A stretch of DNA of 64,000 nt from Proteromonas lacertae (Eukaryota > Sar > Bigyra > Opalinata > Proteromonadidae), in the NCBI GenBank assembly GCA_002245135.1, contig NGBS01000326.1, positions 1 to 64,000 on the forward strand, read 5' to 3'. Below, piece after piece: positions 23,816-35,692 of the stretch. The notes beneath the pieces are model-generated. The model did no database searches. It saw only the letters and a list, made by a program, of their open reading frames with translations, and had not been told where the DNA came from. Position numbers and translations under genes: made by a program. Every line of letters begins with the position of its first letter. The first letter of the stretch is position 1.

Positions 23816-26480
23816 ATAATTCAATATTTAAAATATATAATTATTCTATATATATATATATATATAGGCTATTATTATTATTATTATTTTATATCTAATT
23901 TTCCATCTTCATTTATCATCATTGTTTTATTTGTTTTTATTTTTAACACATCTTCTTCTTCTTCTTCTTCTTTATCTGAAATACTTTCACTTCCTATTTC
24001 ATTGTTTGATATTTCATTTTTACTTTCATCACTATTATTATTCTTATTGAATCTAGATGATAATCTTGTTTTGGGATTTTCATAAACATGAAAATTTCTT
24101 TTGAAACATCCTTTACTTTCTATATTATGATGTTCATCTTTACATTTTTCCCATTCTTTACCATAAACATAATTTCCTCCTCCTTTCGCTAAAAATGGAT
24201 GAAATATACAAACATTTGGAGATAAAAAGTCATTCAAACCACATTTTATACATGTTTTTGTACTATTATGAGAAGATGAAAATTTGTTTGTTTTATTGTT
24301 TGAATTGATTGTTGTTGTTGTTGTTGATGGTAATGATGAGGATAATGATTTTGATGTTGTGTTCTTTATTTCTTTTATTATATTATTCTCTGGTAAAGAT
24401 GAAGAAAATAACAAACATTGACTTTTTGATTTCTTTTTCAATTTTTGATTCTCGTAATATTCCGTTAAATCTTTCAATTTCTTTTCATAACTACTTTTTA
24501 ATCTTTCGATTATTATCTTGTTGTTATTATACATTTCTTCTTGAATATTATTACATTTATATTCTAACATCTTATTCAATTTATCTGGTTTTATCATGGA
24601 ATCCATTTCTTTTTCATAATATTCTTTTAATTCTTTTATATATTTTTCATGACTTTCATTTAATAGTTTTAATTTATTCTCTAAATCAAATATTGTCTTT
24701 TCATATTCTTTCATTATTCTTTCATTTTTCTCTTTCTCTTTTTCTATTTCTTTATTATGTTCATTCTCTTCTTTATTCAGTTTATCTTCATTCTTTTTCA
24801 TTATTTCTTTCAATTTATCATTCTCTTTCTTCATTTCTTCATATTTCATTTCATATTCTTTCTCTAAATCTTTTCTTTTGTTATAATATTCATATTCTAA
24901 ATCATTCTTTATTTCTTTCACTTTTATCTCATTTTCTTCTCTTCTTTTTATCATCTCATATTCTAATGATTCACTACTTTTTACACTACTTTCTAATTCT
25001 TTTATTCTTTTATTATTATCTTTTATTACTTCATTCAACTCATTCATTTTCACTATTAATTCTTCTTTTGACATTTCATTCATATCTTTTTCTTCATTTT
25101 CTATTTTCATCTCATTTTCATTTTTTGATTCATTCTCATTTATTTCTGGATTTAATATCTTTTCTATATTCTCTAATAAATCTAATAATATTATCTTTAA
25201 ATTGTTTAATATATTCTTCTTTTCACTTTCTTTGTTCTTCATTGATAATAAATATTGTTTTATTGATTCTATTGAATTTGTTGTGAGAAATGAAGATATT
25301 GGATAATCAAATGATGATAATGATTCTTTATTATTACTCTCTTCTCCTTTAACTTCTTTTATTTCTTCATTATTATTATTATTTATATTAACATTTGGTG
25401 TGTTTATTATTGAATTTGATTCACTTTCATTTATCTTTGTTTTGGGAATTAATCTATTGCTTTTATTATTCTCTTCTTTTGTTTTATTATTATTATCACT
25501 TTCACTATCTGTGAATAGAATTGAATGCAGTTCTTTTAGTCTATTCTCTAAATGATTCACGATTTCTACACTTTCATTGTTTTCACTATCGGCATCACAT
25601 GAATATAAACTATACACATTATCATTTGAGTTTATAACTGGATTTATTGAAGAGATTTCATAACCACACACTTCGGAGGATATTTTATTTTGATTATTAC
25701 AGAATGAACAATTGTCATATGTATGAGTTGATTTTAACTTTTTCAAATGGTTTGAGGAAGAAATGGAGGAAGAAGAATCTGAGGAATATGGAATATTCAA
25801 AAATATATCTCTATCAGGAGTTTCATTTTTATAACTACTCTCATATTTCTTTAAAGTAGTCTTGTTTTTGATTTTCTTTGTTTTAGGTTTATCTGAGTAT
25901 GATATTTCAATATTATCTATGACCATTATATGAATACATAGGATTATACATTGTTTTAATGAATTAGTGTTTGAATGTCTTTGTTTCATTTTGAATTTTC
26001 AAAAATGCTTGATGAAAAGTTTGCAAAAGTATTTTGATAAAATTGATTATATTCCTTTAATAATGATACAATTATAATATTATTAAAACAATGAACAGAA
26101 ATAAAGCATATTGTATATGTATCGAATATAAAAATATGAATATAATCTACATTTACGAAAAATAGAAGAAGAGGTATTAATGGTAGTTGTGAAGATAAAC
26201 TATAATAATTTAAATTATGAATATCATTTTATGTTAATTATGCATGAGTTCTTGAATAAATATCGAAAATTGTGAAAATAGAGTATAATAATATTTATAT
26301 AAAAATAGAATAAATGTTTCACAGTCACTAACATTCAATTCATATATAATAGAGAAAGAATATTGATATGAAGATGAAGAATATAGATTTTGTGAAGAAA
26401 GGACTAATATTTTCAATTGTATAATGATTTAAAAGATGTACTTAAAATCCTCATTTACTCAATAACTTAATTATAGAAGT
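23322..26480 (+). repeat. Duplicated block B, copy 1 (about 3.1 kb)
   Basis: Contains the last exon of the PH-kinase, the coiled-coil gene and about 490 bp of its upstream region. The same block lies inverted at about 42300-45401, and its promoter plus first 500 coding bases again at 34310-35560. The 45401 edge falls inside coding sequence, just after the codons for LLTPSIGKLPAG. Confidence 0.75.
23884..25989 (-). CDS. Coiled-coil protein with C-terminal Cys/His cluster, copy 1 (intact)
   Basis: Single exon of 701 residues starting at 25989. The N-terminal quarter is Ser/Asn-rich. Residues ~230-510 form a long, highly charged coiled coil dominated by Glu, Lys and Asn. Near residue 580-640 sits a compact cluster, CIKCG, CIFHP, W..C and GC..NFH, resembling a small zinc-binding module. 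The C-terminus is acidic (a run of Glu) and then basic. No family recognised; a scaffold role is likely. It lies tail-to-tail with the PH-kinase, 68 bp apart. A frameshifted copy lies at 42781-44882 and a truncated one at 35059-35574. Confidence 0.85.
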   Translation of the reverse strand: MKQRHSNTNSLKQCIILCIHIMVIDNIEISYSDKPKTKKIKNKTTLKKYESSYKNETPDRDIFLNIPYSSDSSSSISSSNHLKKLKSTHTYDNCSFCNNQNKISSEVCGYEISSINPVINSNDNVYSLYSCDADSENNESVEIVNHLENRLKELHSILFTDSESDNNNKTKEENNKSNRLIPKTKINESESNSIINTPNVNINNNNNEEIKEVKGEESNNKESLSSFDYPISSFLTTNSIESIKQYLLSMKNKESEKKNILNNLKIILLDLLENIEKILNPEINENESKNENEMKIENEEKDMNEMSKEELIVKMNELNEVIKDNNKRIKELESSVKSSESLEYEMIKRREENEIKVKEIKNDLEYEYYNKRKDLEKEYEMKYEEMKKENDKLKEIMKKNEDKLNKEENEHNKEIEKEKEKNERIMKEYEKTIFDLENKLKLLNESHEKYIKELKEYYEKEMDSMIKPDKLNKMLEYKCNNIQEEMYNNNKIIIERLKSSYEKKLKDLTEYYENQKLKKKSKSQCLLFSSSLPENNIIKEIKNTTSKSLSSSLPSTTTTTINSNNKTNKFSSSHNSTKTCIKCGLNDFLSPNVCIFHPFLAKGGGNYVYGKEWEKCKDEHHNIESKGCFKRNFHVYENPKTRLSSRFNKNNNSDESKNEISNNEIGSESISDKEEEEEEDVLKIKTNKTMMINEDGKLDIK

Positions 26481-26690
26481 TATTACTCATGAGATAATTG
26501 AAAAGTGTATTTTTCGCTGTTACTATGTTTTTCATATTATATTCACAATTTAAATTAGATTATAATGGTGATAAAATTTAAATAATATAAGATTAATGAT
26601 AATTACTCAACAGATTATTACCCATTTTTGTAAATATGGTAAATAAATCAATAATCTATTTCATAAAAAATGATTAAAAACAATAATCTA
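25990..26690. other. Upstream region of the coiled-coil gene, repeated elsewhere
   Basis: About 700 bp without coding potential. Its first ~490 bp recur upstream of the other coiled-coil copies (34570-35058 and 42300-42780), and the portion at 26340-26480 recurs once more, without a gene, at about 36860-37000. It therefore probably includes the promoter of this gene. Confidence 0.6.
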
Positions 26691-27830
26691 TTAATGTCTT
26701 CTATTTTGCAATCGTTTTCTACAAGAATCGATCAAATTCTTTGTAATTCTCTTTTCTTCCTGCTCTTTATAATATAATGGTAATATCTTCTCTCTTGTTT
26801 CACTTATTATCTTGTTTCTCTTTGATACAATAATATTCAACTCAGAAATGCATTTCCTTATATCACAACAAATCTCATCATTTTCTTGACTATCAATTTC
26901 ACTGTCAATTAAACCTTCTTCTTTTAGTAATGACTTCAAATTTGATTGTACTTCTTCACTACTTATATCATCATATTTTTCTAGTTTTGGATATTTTATT
27001 TTACTTTGTTCTACTGGTAATAAACATGAAATTAGTTTTTCTTCTAAATTTCTATTCATTTATAATTATTTATAAATATTTATACATTACTGGTGGAGCT
27101 TGTTGTTGTTGTTGTTGTTGTGTTCTATTATTATTATTATTTATTTCATTTCTCTTTCTTTTTATTCCCAAAGGAGGAATTTGTGTTATTGAATCATCAT
27201 CTATTTATAATGATAATAATCATTAATACTATTAAGTGAAACATATTTCAATAAATTACTTGGATCAGAGAAATAAGTATTTACAAAATCAATAAATGTT
27301 TTACATTTATTTAATACTTCTTCACACTATTATTAAAAATTAACAAATATATATACACTTCGTAATATATCTTCAGAAAAAGATCCATTCTCTAGAATAA
27401 CAGATATATTACTCTTATCATTATGAGTCGAGATTTTTGGCTGTGGAATTCTTCTTAATTTGAATGTTAAATTGTCTCTACGAAGTATAGAATATGAATC
27501 TGTTGTTTTATTGAGTATATTCTTCATTATTGCTTCATATTCTTCCATTTTCTGTTTATGTGCTGAATCATTGGGATGAATTGCTATTATATTCTCTAAT
27601 CTTGTTCTTTGAGCGGATAACATCTTTATTCTACCTTCAGCTCCTTTTTTTATTTCTTCAAGTTGTAGCATTAATGACCTTTTATTCTCTGAATTGAATG
27701 TAGTAAAATCTTTAAACTTCTTCAAAACTGAAAGATCTTGTCTGTGTGGACCTTCCATTTTCTCTAAACTAAAAGGTATAGAATCTATGTAAACAGTATC
27801 TATGCTTGTAATTGTTATATTCTTCGGCAT
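26691..27830 (-). CDS. ADA3: Ada3/TADA3-like subunit of SAGA/ADA acetyltransferase complexes
   Basis: Four exons on the minus strand, starting MPKNITITSID at 27830. The first exon encodes a coiled-coil-like N-terminal region. Small middle exons carry DDDSITQIPPLGIKRKR, matching the IPPLGxH/K-R motif of Ada3. The last exon (27059-26691) matches the Ada3 C-terminal domain: NLEEKLISCLLP, then LKSLLKEEGLIDSEID, DIRKCISELNIIVSKRNK and a basic helical end. Ada3 links Ada2-Gcn5 to the rest of the histone acetyltransferase module in the nucleus. A poly-Gln tract (from a CAA/CAG run) precedes the last exon. The start is 54 bp from the divergently transcribed ICT1-like gene. Identification rests on several aligned motifs in the right order. 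Confidence 0.75.
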
Positions 27831-27884
27831 TTTATTTTATTCGAAAAAATAAAATGATTTAAAATAATATATCCGTTTCAAATT

Positions 27885-28488
27885 ATGTTTTTCTCATTAT
27901 CAAAAACATTACAAATTACAAAAATATGTTCACAGAGTTTTATAATCTATAATCAATACCTTCGATGCTTTGCTAAGAATATAGACATACCTTTAACACA
28001 ATTATCTTTCAACTACTCTCGTTCTTCTGGTCCTGGTGGTCAAAATGTTAATAAAGTAAATACAAAAGTTGAACTGAGATTAAAGATTGATGATATAGAA
28101 TGGATTCCTCAGTATGTATTTATATAATATTAAAATCTCTCTAGAGATGCAAAGAATAGATTATATACAAAATATAAAAACAAAATCAATTCAGAGAATG
28201 AATTAATAATTAAAAGCCAAGAAACAAGGTATGAGTGTTAAATATAATGCATTATTGTATAGATATCAGAATAAGAACAGAAATTTATGTATTGATAAAC
28301 TAAAAGAAATAATAAGTGATGTTAGTGTAATTCCGATAGAAAGAATAACAGTTTATGGTATAATATATATATATTATATCGTAATAGAACCTTCTGAAGA
28401 AGAAAAACGTAGAAGAGTAGTATATAAACGTAAAAGATCAGAAATTAAGCAAAATAGAAAAAGTAAGAATCTAGATAGTCTTTTTTAA
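27885..28488 (+). CDS. ICT1: Mitochondrial peptidyl-tRNA hydrolase, ICT1/MRPL58 type
   Basis: Four exons (27885-28111, 28145-28228, 28263-28357, 28388-28488) with 30-34 nt introns give exactly 168 residues. A short, basic, hydrophobic N-terminus looks like a mitochondrial presequence. The RF-1-type core follows: [20 protein letters not shown] with the catalytic GGQ, then [13 protein letters not shown] and SQETRYQNKN, and a strongly basic C-terminal tail needed in this family for ribosome binding. The product releases stalled peptidyl-tRNA on the mitochondrial ribosome and is a large-subunit protein in animals. It implies a mitochondrion with its own translation, which helps to exclude anaerobic lineages. 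Confidence 0.92.
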
Positions 28489-28554
28489 CATATATTTTAT
28501 GTTTAATATACCTATACATGCATAAATAAACAAACATTTCTTCAACAAAATTAA

Positions 28555-28924
28555 TTAATAATCTTCATGTTGAATCCTTGATCGAGATTTATACATTTTC
28601 TTCACTTCATTCATAATTTCATCACTTTTATTATTGGGAGCTTTTTTCTTATTATATGTTTTATTATCATTCAAATCTTGAAACCTTTGTGATAATATTG
28701 AATATATTGAATTGTTAGTTTTATTTGCTCTATTATCCAGTTCTGAGTTAATTGCATATCCAATCTCTTCTTCTCTTTCATCTATTTCATCATCGTCTTC
28801 ACTATCTGTTATTTCCAATTCTTTAAACTGTCTTGTTACTATATCTAATGTAACTATTCTCTTCTTCTTTTTTGGTTTTAATTGTTTCATTGCTTCTCTT
28901 CTATCCTCTTCAGTTGTCCCTATA

Positions 28925-28964
<40 letters not shown>

Positions 28965-30059
28965 TATACAAGAATCATAAGCCATTGAGAAATAATCAAC
29001 TTGATCATCAAAACTATCAATATAATAATAATTATAATAACTATACACTCTTTGTCTATCAATCTGTTCTTTATCATATTGAAGTAATCTATTCTTTTGT
29101 TCTATTGCTTTCATTTCATTATCATCATAAACATTTATTTCACGATGTTGATTCTTAATCTATATTTATGTATATATGATAATAATAATTACTTTCTTTA
29201 TTATTTCATCTCTATTGATTGATATTCCACAAGATGGACAATTCTTTTGTTTTTCATCTTTTTTGCACATTATAAATCCACAGTTTATACAATTAATATA
29301 TAAATCATGAATAATTCCCATACATTTTATATCACATTTTGATTTAGGTGGTGGATTTATAAACTCAACTGATTTTTGAAGATTTGAATAATCATTATCA
29401 TCTTCATTAATTATAATATCATCTTCTAAAATATTGTTATTTTCACTTTTATTGTGTAAATTTGCTATACTTTGTTTCAATGCAAGTTCTATTTGCATTT
29501 CTTCAGACATATTACATATTTCATTATCATCAACACATACTTCATCATCAGACATTATCTCTCTTCCATCATTACACACTCTAATCTCATTCTTTTCTTT
29601 CTTCTTATTCTTCTTGCTTTTCTTTTTATTTTTGGGAATATATTGATCTTCTTCTTGTTTTTTAGGAAGTACAATTGTGTAACCTGGTAGTTCTGGGATT
29701 GGTTCAGATTTCTTTGGTGGTTCTGGTTCTGAACCTACTAAATGCTTAAACAAATATTCTTTTTTAGTTGGAGCTGCATAAGAAAATTGTGATTGACTCT
29801 ATAAACTAGGTAAAAAAAGAAATACTTCATTTCTGTGAAAATAATCATAGAGTCTATTTGATATTCTTTTGTAATCTTCATTTGGACCAAATTGTGATTT
29901 TAGCATTTCATCTCTATCCTTATCATCATCCATTGATAAGAAATACCTAAAATTAACATCGATTCAATACATTGCAATGCTTTCTGCATCTTCTTTGGGA
30001 AGTTTTAATATATTCACTAATTCTTCAGTCAACCACTCAGAAATTATATTTCTTTCCAT
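28555..30059 (-). CDS. TRIP4: TRIP4 / ASC-1-like transcription and ribosome-quality cofactor
   Basis: The start at 30059 gives MERNIISEWLTEELVNILKL, a CUE-like helix as in the TRIP4 N-terminus. Introns of 24 nt (near 29965) and 27 nt (near 29805) restore the frame. A lysine-rich linker and a ubiquitin-interacting-motif-like helix (EEMQIELALKQSI) precede the C2HC5 zinc finger: CDIKCMGIIHDLYINC, CGFIMC, CPSCG. Next comes the conserved EQKNRLLQYDKE...R segment, and the C-terminal region has RIVTLDIVTRQF. TRIP4 is the core of the ASC-1 complex that supports nuclear receptors and splits collided ribosomes. I do not see the ASCH domain of animal TRIP4, so this is a short form. (AAT)n and (TA)n stretches near 28925-28970 lie in an intron. 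Confidence 0.85.
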
Positions 30060-30163
30060 TTTCATTCAAACAAGAATCAAGCTAATAGAATTTAACAATT
30101 TAGAAAAAAATCAACAATTCAATGTAATATAGTTTATTTCGTTAATATCATAGTAGATATAAT

Positions 30164-33100
30164 TTAATTAATAAAGAAAACAATTTCTTCTTCTATTATC
30201 TTACCGTCAACATTTAACATTATAGTTAATAAACCATCATCACTTGCTTTTATTTCCATTTCTATTTCTTCAGATTCATGTTCTCCAATTATTATTTCAC
30301 CTAGTTCTGTCTGATCTGTTGAATTCATTTTATCTTGATATATTTTGATTGAATTACATCTTTTGTGACATCTTATTCTCTTACTACCATAAAATGGTAA
30401 TTTAGTTTGTCTGTTTATCATATTATTCAATATATATCCATCAACCTTATATTTCTTTCCATCTTCACAGTTAATTGATGATTTATCATTAATCTTATAT
30501 TTTTTATAATCTTTATCATATAGCGATTTAGAATATACAGCACATCCTTTACTCACATCTTCTTCAGTATTTTTGCTTTTATGAATTTTTGTATTCTCGA
30601 AATTCTTCCTCAGTAATTCTTCTATTCGAGGTATTAAACTTGATCCACCAACTAATATGAAATAATCAATTTCAGAATCTTTCAATCCAAGTCTATTTAA
30701 GGAGTATTTAACAACATCTATTGTTTTTTTAAACAAATCTTCACATAAATCATTAAACTCTTTTCTTGTTATTGTTTTCTCATATTCTTTATCGCCAAAT
30801 TCTAAACTGATTGTTACTTCCTTACATGATGATATATGTTTCTTTAACTCTTCACAAGATGTATGAATTCTTAGTTTATATCTATCATTATCACTAACAT
30901 CAATTCCTATACTCTCTTTTATATCTTTCTTTATATATTCTTCAATTCTCATTGTTATATCTTCTCCACCTAAATGCTCATCTCCAAATGTTCCCAATAC
31001 TACAACATCTTTTCCTATGAATTCAATAATACTAACATCAAATGTTCCTCCTCCAAAATCATAAACCAATATTTTCCCTTTGTTATTCTCTATTTCATTA
31101 CTAAAAATATATGATAATGCAGCTGCTGTTGGTTCTGATAGTAAATCAACATTTTCTAAACCTGATTTTTCTGCTGCTTCAATAGTTGATCTTCTTTGAT
31201 TATTATTAAAAGTAGCTGGAACTCCAATTATTACCTGAATATCAGATAAATCTACTTCTCTATTGGTTATTTGAGGAAATGAATATGAATTAATATAATT
31301 AATTATTTGTGATAAAACATCAACTGGAGATAAATACACTACTGAATTGTTGTGAATTATTTTATAATATGGATAATCATCTTTCTCTATTATTTCAAAT
31401 GGATAAGAGAATAATTCATTTTCATTAATATCGTATATTTCTTTACCAATAAATCTCTTTGAATCATACAATAATGTTGATTCCCCTTTTATAAGATTTC
31501 GATTCTTTTGAGCTGATAACCCAAAATCTAATTTTAAACTATTATTTTCATAACAAATACAAGAAGGAAATGAATTATTTGAACCATCATTTGGATTAAT
31601 AACATGTATATTTGAATCAACTCCAACAAATGCAGATGATGAATAAGTTGTTCCTAAATCAATTCCATAAGATATTTCTGGATTTTTTATTTGTTTAACA
31701 CCAATGTTAATTGATCTTAATAATATTTCTTTTATTCTGTAATAGTATGAATTCTCATCCTGACAAGAATGAGAATACATTGTTCCTCCGATAGAATATA
31801 TTTCTTCAAGATTAATATTATTTAGAATTGGAATATTATGAAAATTTGATTGAATTAATTCTCTATAATAGGGAATTCTACTAGATACTCCAATTGGAAT
31901 AATAAAATCAATATCTATAACTTTCGCATAATCAATTGATATATTAATAACATGCATTGTTCTATCTATAATTGGTGAGATTATCCAATTAAAAAATGAT
32001 CTACTAAATTCAAATTCATATTTATCATCCTGCAAATCTATCTCAATAACTGTTTCATTAAATACTAATAAACAATCAATTGCTTCTTTACATTTCCTAT
32101 GAATTAGATATCTTTTTCTCTGATTGATTATCACATCATCACCTTTACGCTTTCTAATGTCTTGAATTATATGATCTTCTACAATAGATAATATTTTATA
32201 ACCACTCACTTCATTACTCTCACAATATGATATTAATCTCATGTCATTTCCATCCAAGTTAAATATTGATGATGTAAAACTATTATCTCCAAAATCAATA
32301 ATTAATATATTGCATTTCTTTTTATTAATTAACCCATAACCTATATATGCAAATGCTGCAGCAGTTGGTTCTTTAATCAGCTTTTCCACTTTTAATCCTA
32401 CTAATTCAGCTGCTTTTCTAAATTCTTTTATTTGATTATAAGTAAAATTAGCTGGAATTGTTAATATCAATGGAAAATTATCTCCTATCTGATTAATTGA
32501 ACAATCTTTTACACATTTCAGAATCATTGATAGAATTTCAGTTGGAGAATAATACTTAGTTTGATTATTATACATCACTTCATATAAACAAAATCCATCT
32601 TCTCCTTCAACCAATTTGTATGGTTTATGTTGTAATTCAATTAGATCTAAGTCTTTATACTTTTTACCAATATACTTCATTGCTTCTGAAACTATCGAAT
32701 AATTACTATTATATGATCCAACTAAAAATAGATTACTATTCTTTGAAAAGCTTACAATATTGTTTAAGTTTCTTTTTCCATCATAAAAAGAAACAAATTC
32801 AACATTATCTCTTCTATAATAGGTTGATAATACAGAATTAATTCCTACGCTTATACAAAATGAAAGTGAATTAGGTGGAATATAATCAATTAATTTAATT
32901 CTTTCAATTCCTTTTATCTTATTATTGGCAAATACTGCACAACCAATTGCAACAGCTTCATCTGGACTGATACTTTTTAGTAATGGTATTTCATTAATTT
33001 TCTTCTTCAATCTCTTTTCAAATTCAGGTATTGTACTACTTCCTCCTACACAAATCACATAATTAATATCTCTTATATGTAGATTTTTTCTTTCTAATAA

Positions 33101-34047
33101 TATATCTACAACACTAAGAGTTTTATTTAACATTCTATTAATCAATAGTTGAAGCATTGTTCTTGAAATCTTTTTATTAAAATCTTTATCTTTACCTAAT
33201 GAGATTGTCATTTCATAATCATTTGTAAATGATAAATACTTTTTTGCTTCTTCACAAGCTTTATGAACCCTTATTCTTTGTTTAAAGTTTTGATTTACAT
33301 CAATTCCAAGTTGATCTTTTATTTCTTTCTTTATTTTTTCTTCAAATATTCTAGTTATTTCTTCACCACCTATACTATCTTCACCATATCTTCCTATAAT
33401 ACGAATCTCATTATTCTTATACTCAACTATTGCGGCATTAAAACAATTACCACCAAAATCACATATCAAATACTTACTATCTCCTTTCTTTATTAATTGT
33501 TTTTCATTCAATGTTATATACCAGCTTTCTCAGCTGCTTTAATTATATCATTTTTTTGTTGTTCTTTAAATGCAGATGGAATTCCAATCACAACTTCTAC
33601 ATCATCATCGGTTATTGTTTCACTAGCAACTCTTTTTAATGTTATTTTATTTACATCTTTTATTATTTCAGCTGTAATGTCAGTAGGAGAAAGGTTAATC
33701 TCTTTATTATTGTATATTAATTTATAATACGGCAATTCATTACTTTCAACTAGTTTAAAAGGGAATGATTGTAAATCCTCATTATTTATCTCACACCATT
33801 TCTTCCCTATATAGTGTTTAGAGTTGTATAACACTGTAAAGTCAGTATTGGAAATTTTGTTTAAAGCAGCACTACCAATCATTTTCTTATCTGATTTACT
33901 GTCATAACACACATAAGATGGAAATGTATTAGATGAATAAAGTGAATGAAGATTAACAACCCTTGTATAATTATTATCATCAACATATGCAGAGCAGCAT
34001 TTAGAACATCCCAAATCAAAGCCATATGATAGTTTTGGCTTAGACAT
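30164..34047 (-). CDS. Triple-NBD Hsp70-like protein
   Basis: Two exons (34047-33522, 33483-30164; 38-nt intron) sum to exactly 1281 codons plus stop. The protein holds three Hsp70 ATPase domains in tandem, at about residues 1-375, 380-765 and 770-1155, then a short tail (1160-1281) that resembles only part of a beta substrate domain. NBD3 is orthodox: DLGTTYS, VYDFGGGTFDVS, LSEPTAAALSY, VGGSSLIP. NBD1 has altered loops (DLGCSKCCS, CDFGGNCFN) and lacks the EPTAAA segment. NBD2 keeps EPTAAAFAY and DFGDNSFT, but its first loop is lost (GINSVLSTY) and VGGSS has become IGVSS. Ordinary Hsp70s have one NBD and about 640 residues. A regulatory or scaffolding role in which only NBD3 hydrolyses ATP is my inference. 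Confidence 0.9.
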
Positions 34048-34129
34048 TTCCTATTTGTTATAAATTATACTGTAAAGATGATAGTAATTTTCATAACCCA
34101 ATTATTTTTTCATAACCCCAAATAACTAT

Positions 34130-34262
34130 ATATATAAAATATCAACTTTACCACCACCTCCATTCACAGCACCAGCACTTAGACTAATCAATATCTGAGG
34201 AGGAGGACTAACTGCATCACCAACTGTATTTGTAGAACCAGGCAAAGGTATCACAATATTCA
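34130..34262 (-). pseudogene. Fragment of the 63447-64000 gene
   Basis: Encodes about 40 residues (IPLPGSTNTVGDAVSPPP onward to NGGGGKVD) nearly identical to the last part of the gene at 63447, then runs into unrelated AT repeats. It ends at 34247 exactly where the sequence shared with 41979 onward begins, so it marks a recombination joint. It lies about 80 bp upstream of the Hsp70-like gene start. Confidence 0.75.
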
Positions 34263-35560
34263 TGTTTATTAACACTTGAAATACAACTTTATATAAAAAA
34301 AATAACATAAATATTTTGTAACTGTTATCTTTACTAATTCTTCACTTTCCAAATACCTAAACTATAACAACTCTTTATAATTATTAATTCTCTTAACATC
34401 GAGATTGAACTTTCAGTTATACTAATTTTTAAACCATCTACTTCATGCCAATTTACACCTACTTCTTCTAATCATTATGCATCATTTTAGTAACAAATCA
34501 ATCAAACATACAATAAGTCAACTTCAATTTAGTGATAATAGTTTATGAGAATGATGCAAATAAAACCAAAATGTTGTGACTGGCTTTTGAATTTCTCATT
34601 TCCAATATATTCAACATAATTAACAATTGGAAATATTAGTTCTTTCTTATCTCCACAAAATCTATATTCTTCATCTTCATATCAATATTCTTTCTCTATT
34701 ATATATGAATTGAATGTATGTGACTATGAAACATTTATTCTATTTTTATATAAATATTATTATACTCTATTTTCACAATTTTCGATAATTCTTCATTAAT
34801 TCATGCATAATTAACATAAAATGATATTCATAATTTAAATTATTACATATTATCTTCACAACTACCATTAATACCCCTTCTTCTATTTTTCGTAAATGTA
34901 GATTACATTCATATTTTTATATTCGATACATATACAATATGCTTTATTTCTGTTTATTGTTTTAATAATATTATAATTGTATCATTATTAAAGGAATATA
35001 ATCAATTTTATCAAAATACTTTTGCAAACTTTTCATCAAGCATTTTTGAAAATTCAAAATGAAACAAAGACATTCAAACACTAATTTATTAAAACAATGT
35101 ATAATCCTATGTATTCATATAATGGTCATAGATAATATTGAAATATCATACTCAGAGAAACCTAAAACAAAGAAAATCAAAAACAAGACTACTTTAAAGA
35201 AATATGAAAGTAGTTATAAAAATGAAACTCCTGATAGAGATATATTTTTGAATATTCCATATTCCTCAGATTCTTCTTCCTCCATTTCTTCCTCAAACCA
35301 TTTGAAAAAGTTAAAATCAACTCATACATATGACAATTGTTCATTCTGTAATAATCAAAATAAAATATCCTCCAAAGTGTGTGGTTATGAAATCTCTTCA
35401 ATAAATCCAGTTATAAACTCAAATGATAATGTGTATAGTTTATATTCATGTGATGCCGATAGTGAAAACAATGAAAGTGTAGAAATCGTGAATCATTTAG
35501 AGAATAGACTAAAAGAACTACATTCAATTCTATTCACAGATAGTGAAAGTGAATATAACT
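34247..35560 (+). repeat. Direct repeat of 41979-43280
   Basis: From GGTATCACAATATTCATG onward this stretch is nearly identical to 41979-43280, apart from small indels. It includes about 800 bp of non-coding upstream sequence and the first ~500 bp of the coiled-coil gene. On the left, the two copies join different neighbours: the 63447-gene fragment here, and the 5' end of an MGNC gene at 41979. So 34247/41979 is a defined edge of a mobile or recombined block. Confidence 0.7.
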
Positions 35561-35574
35561 ATTTTTACAAATGA
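35059..35574 (+). pseudogene. Coiled-coil protein, copy 3 (truncated)
   Basis: Same N-terminal 165 residues as the gene at 23884-25989 (MKQRHSNTN..., through LHSILFTDSESE). It then ends in a few unrelated codons (YNYFYK) and a stop where homology breaks off. The whole coiled coil and Cys/His cluster are missing. It could still be expressed from its copied promoter as a short Ser/Asn-rich protein. Confidence 0.75.
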
Positions 35575-35692
35575 AATGTTCTATTACTTAATTATTAAAA
35601 ATAGTAATATTTAATGTTTTATTGCAAATAACACAAAATAATAATTTATAATCAATAATAATATATTAATCTGAATCACTATGTTCTTTCTT

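Noticed and set aside
24309-25286. Long hydrophobic open frame on the plus strand that looks like a multi-pass membrane protein
   Set aside because: It is the reverse complement of the Glu/Lys/Asn coiled coil at 23884-25989 (GAA and AAA codons read backwards as TTC and TTT). The same artefact occurs at 43477-44454.
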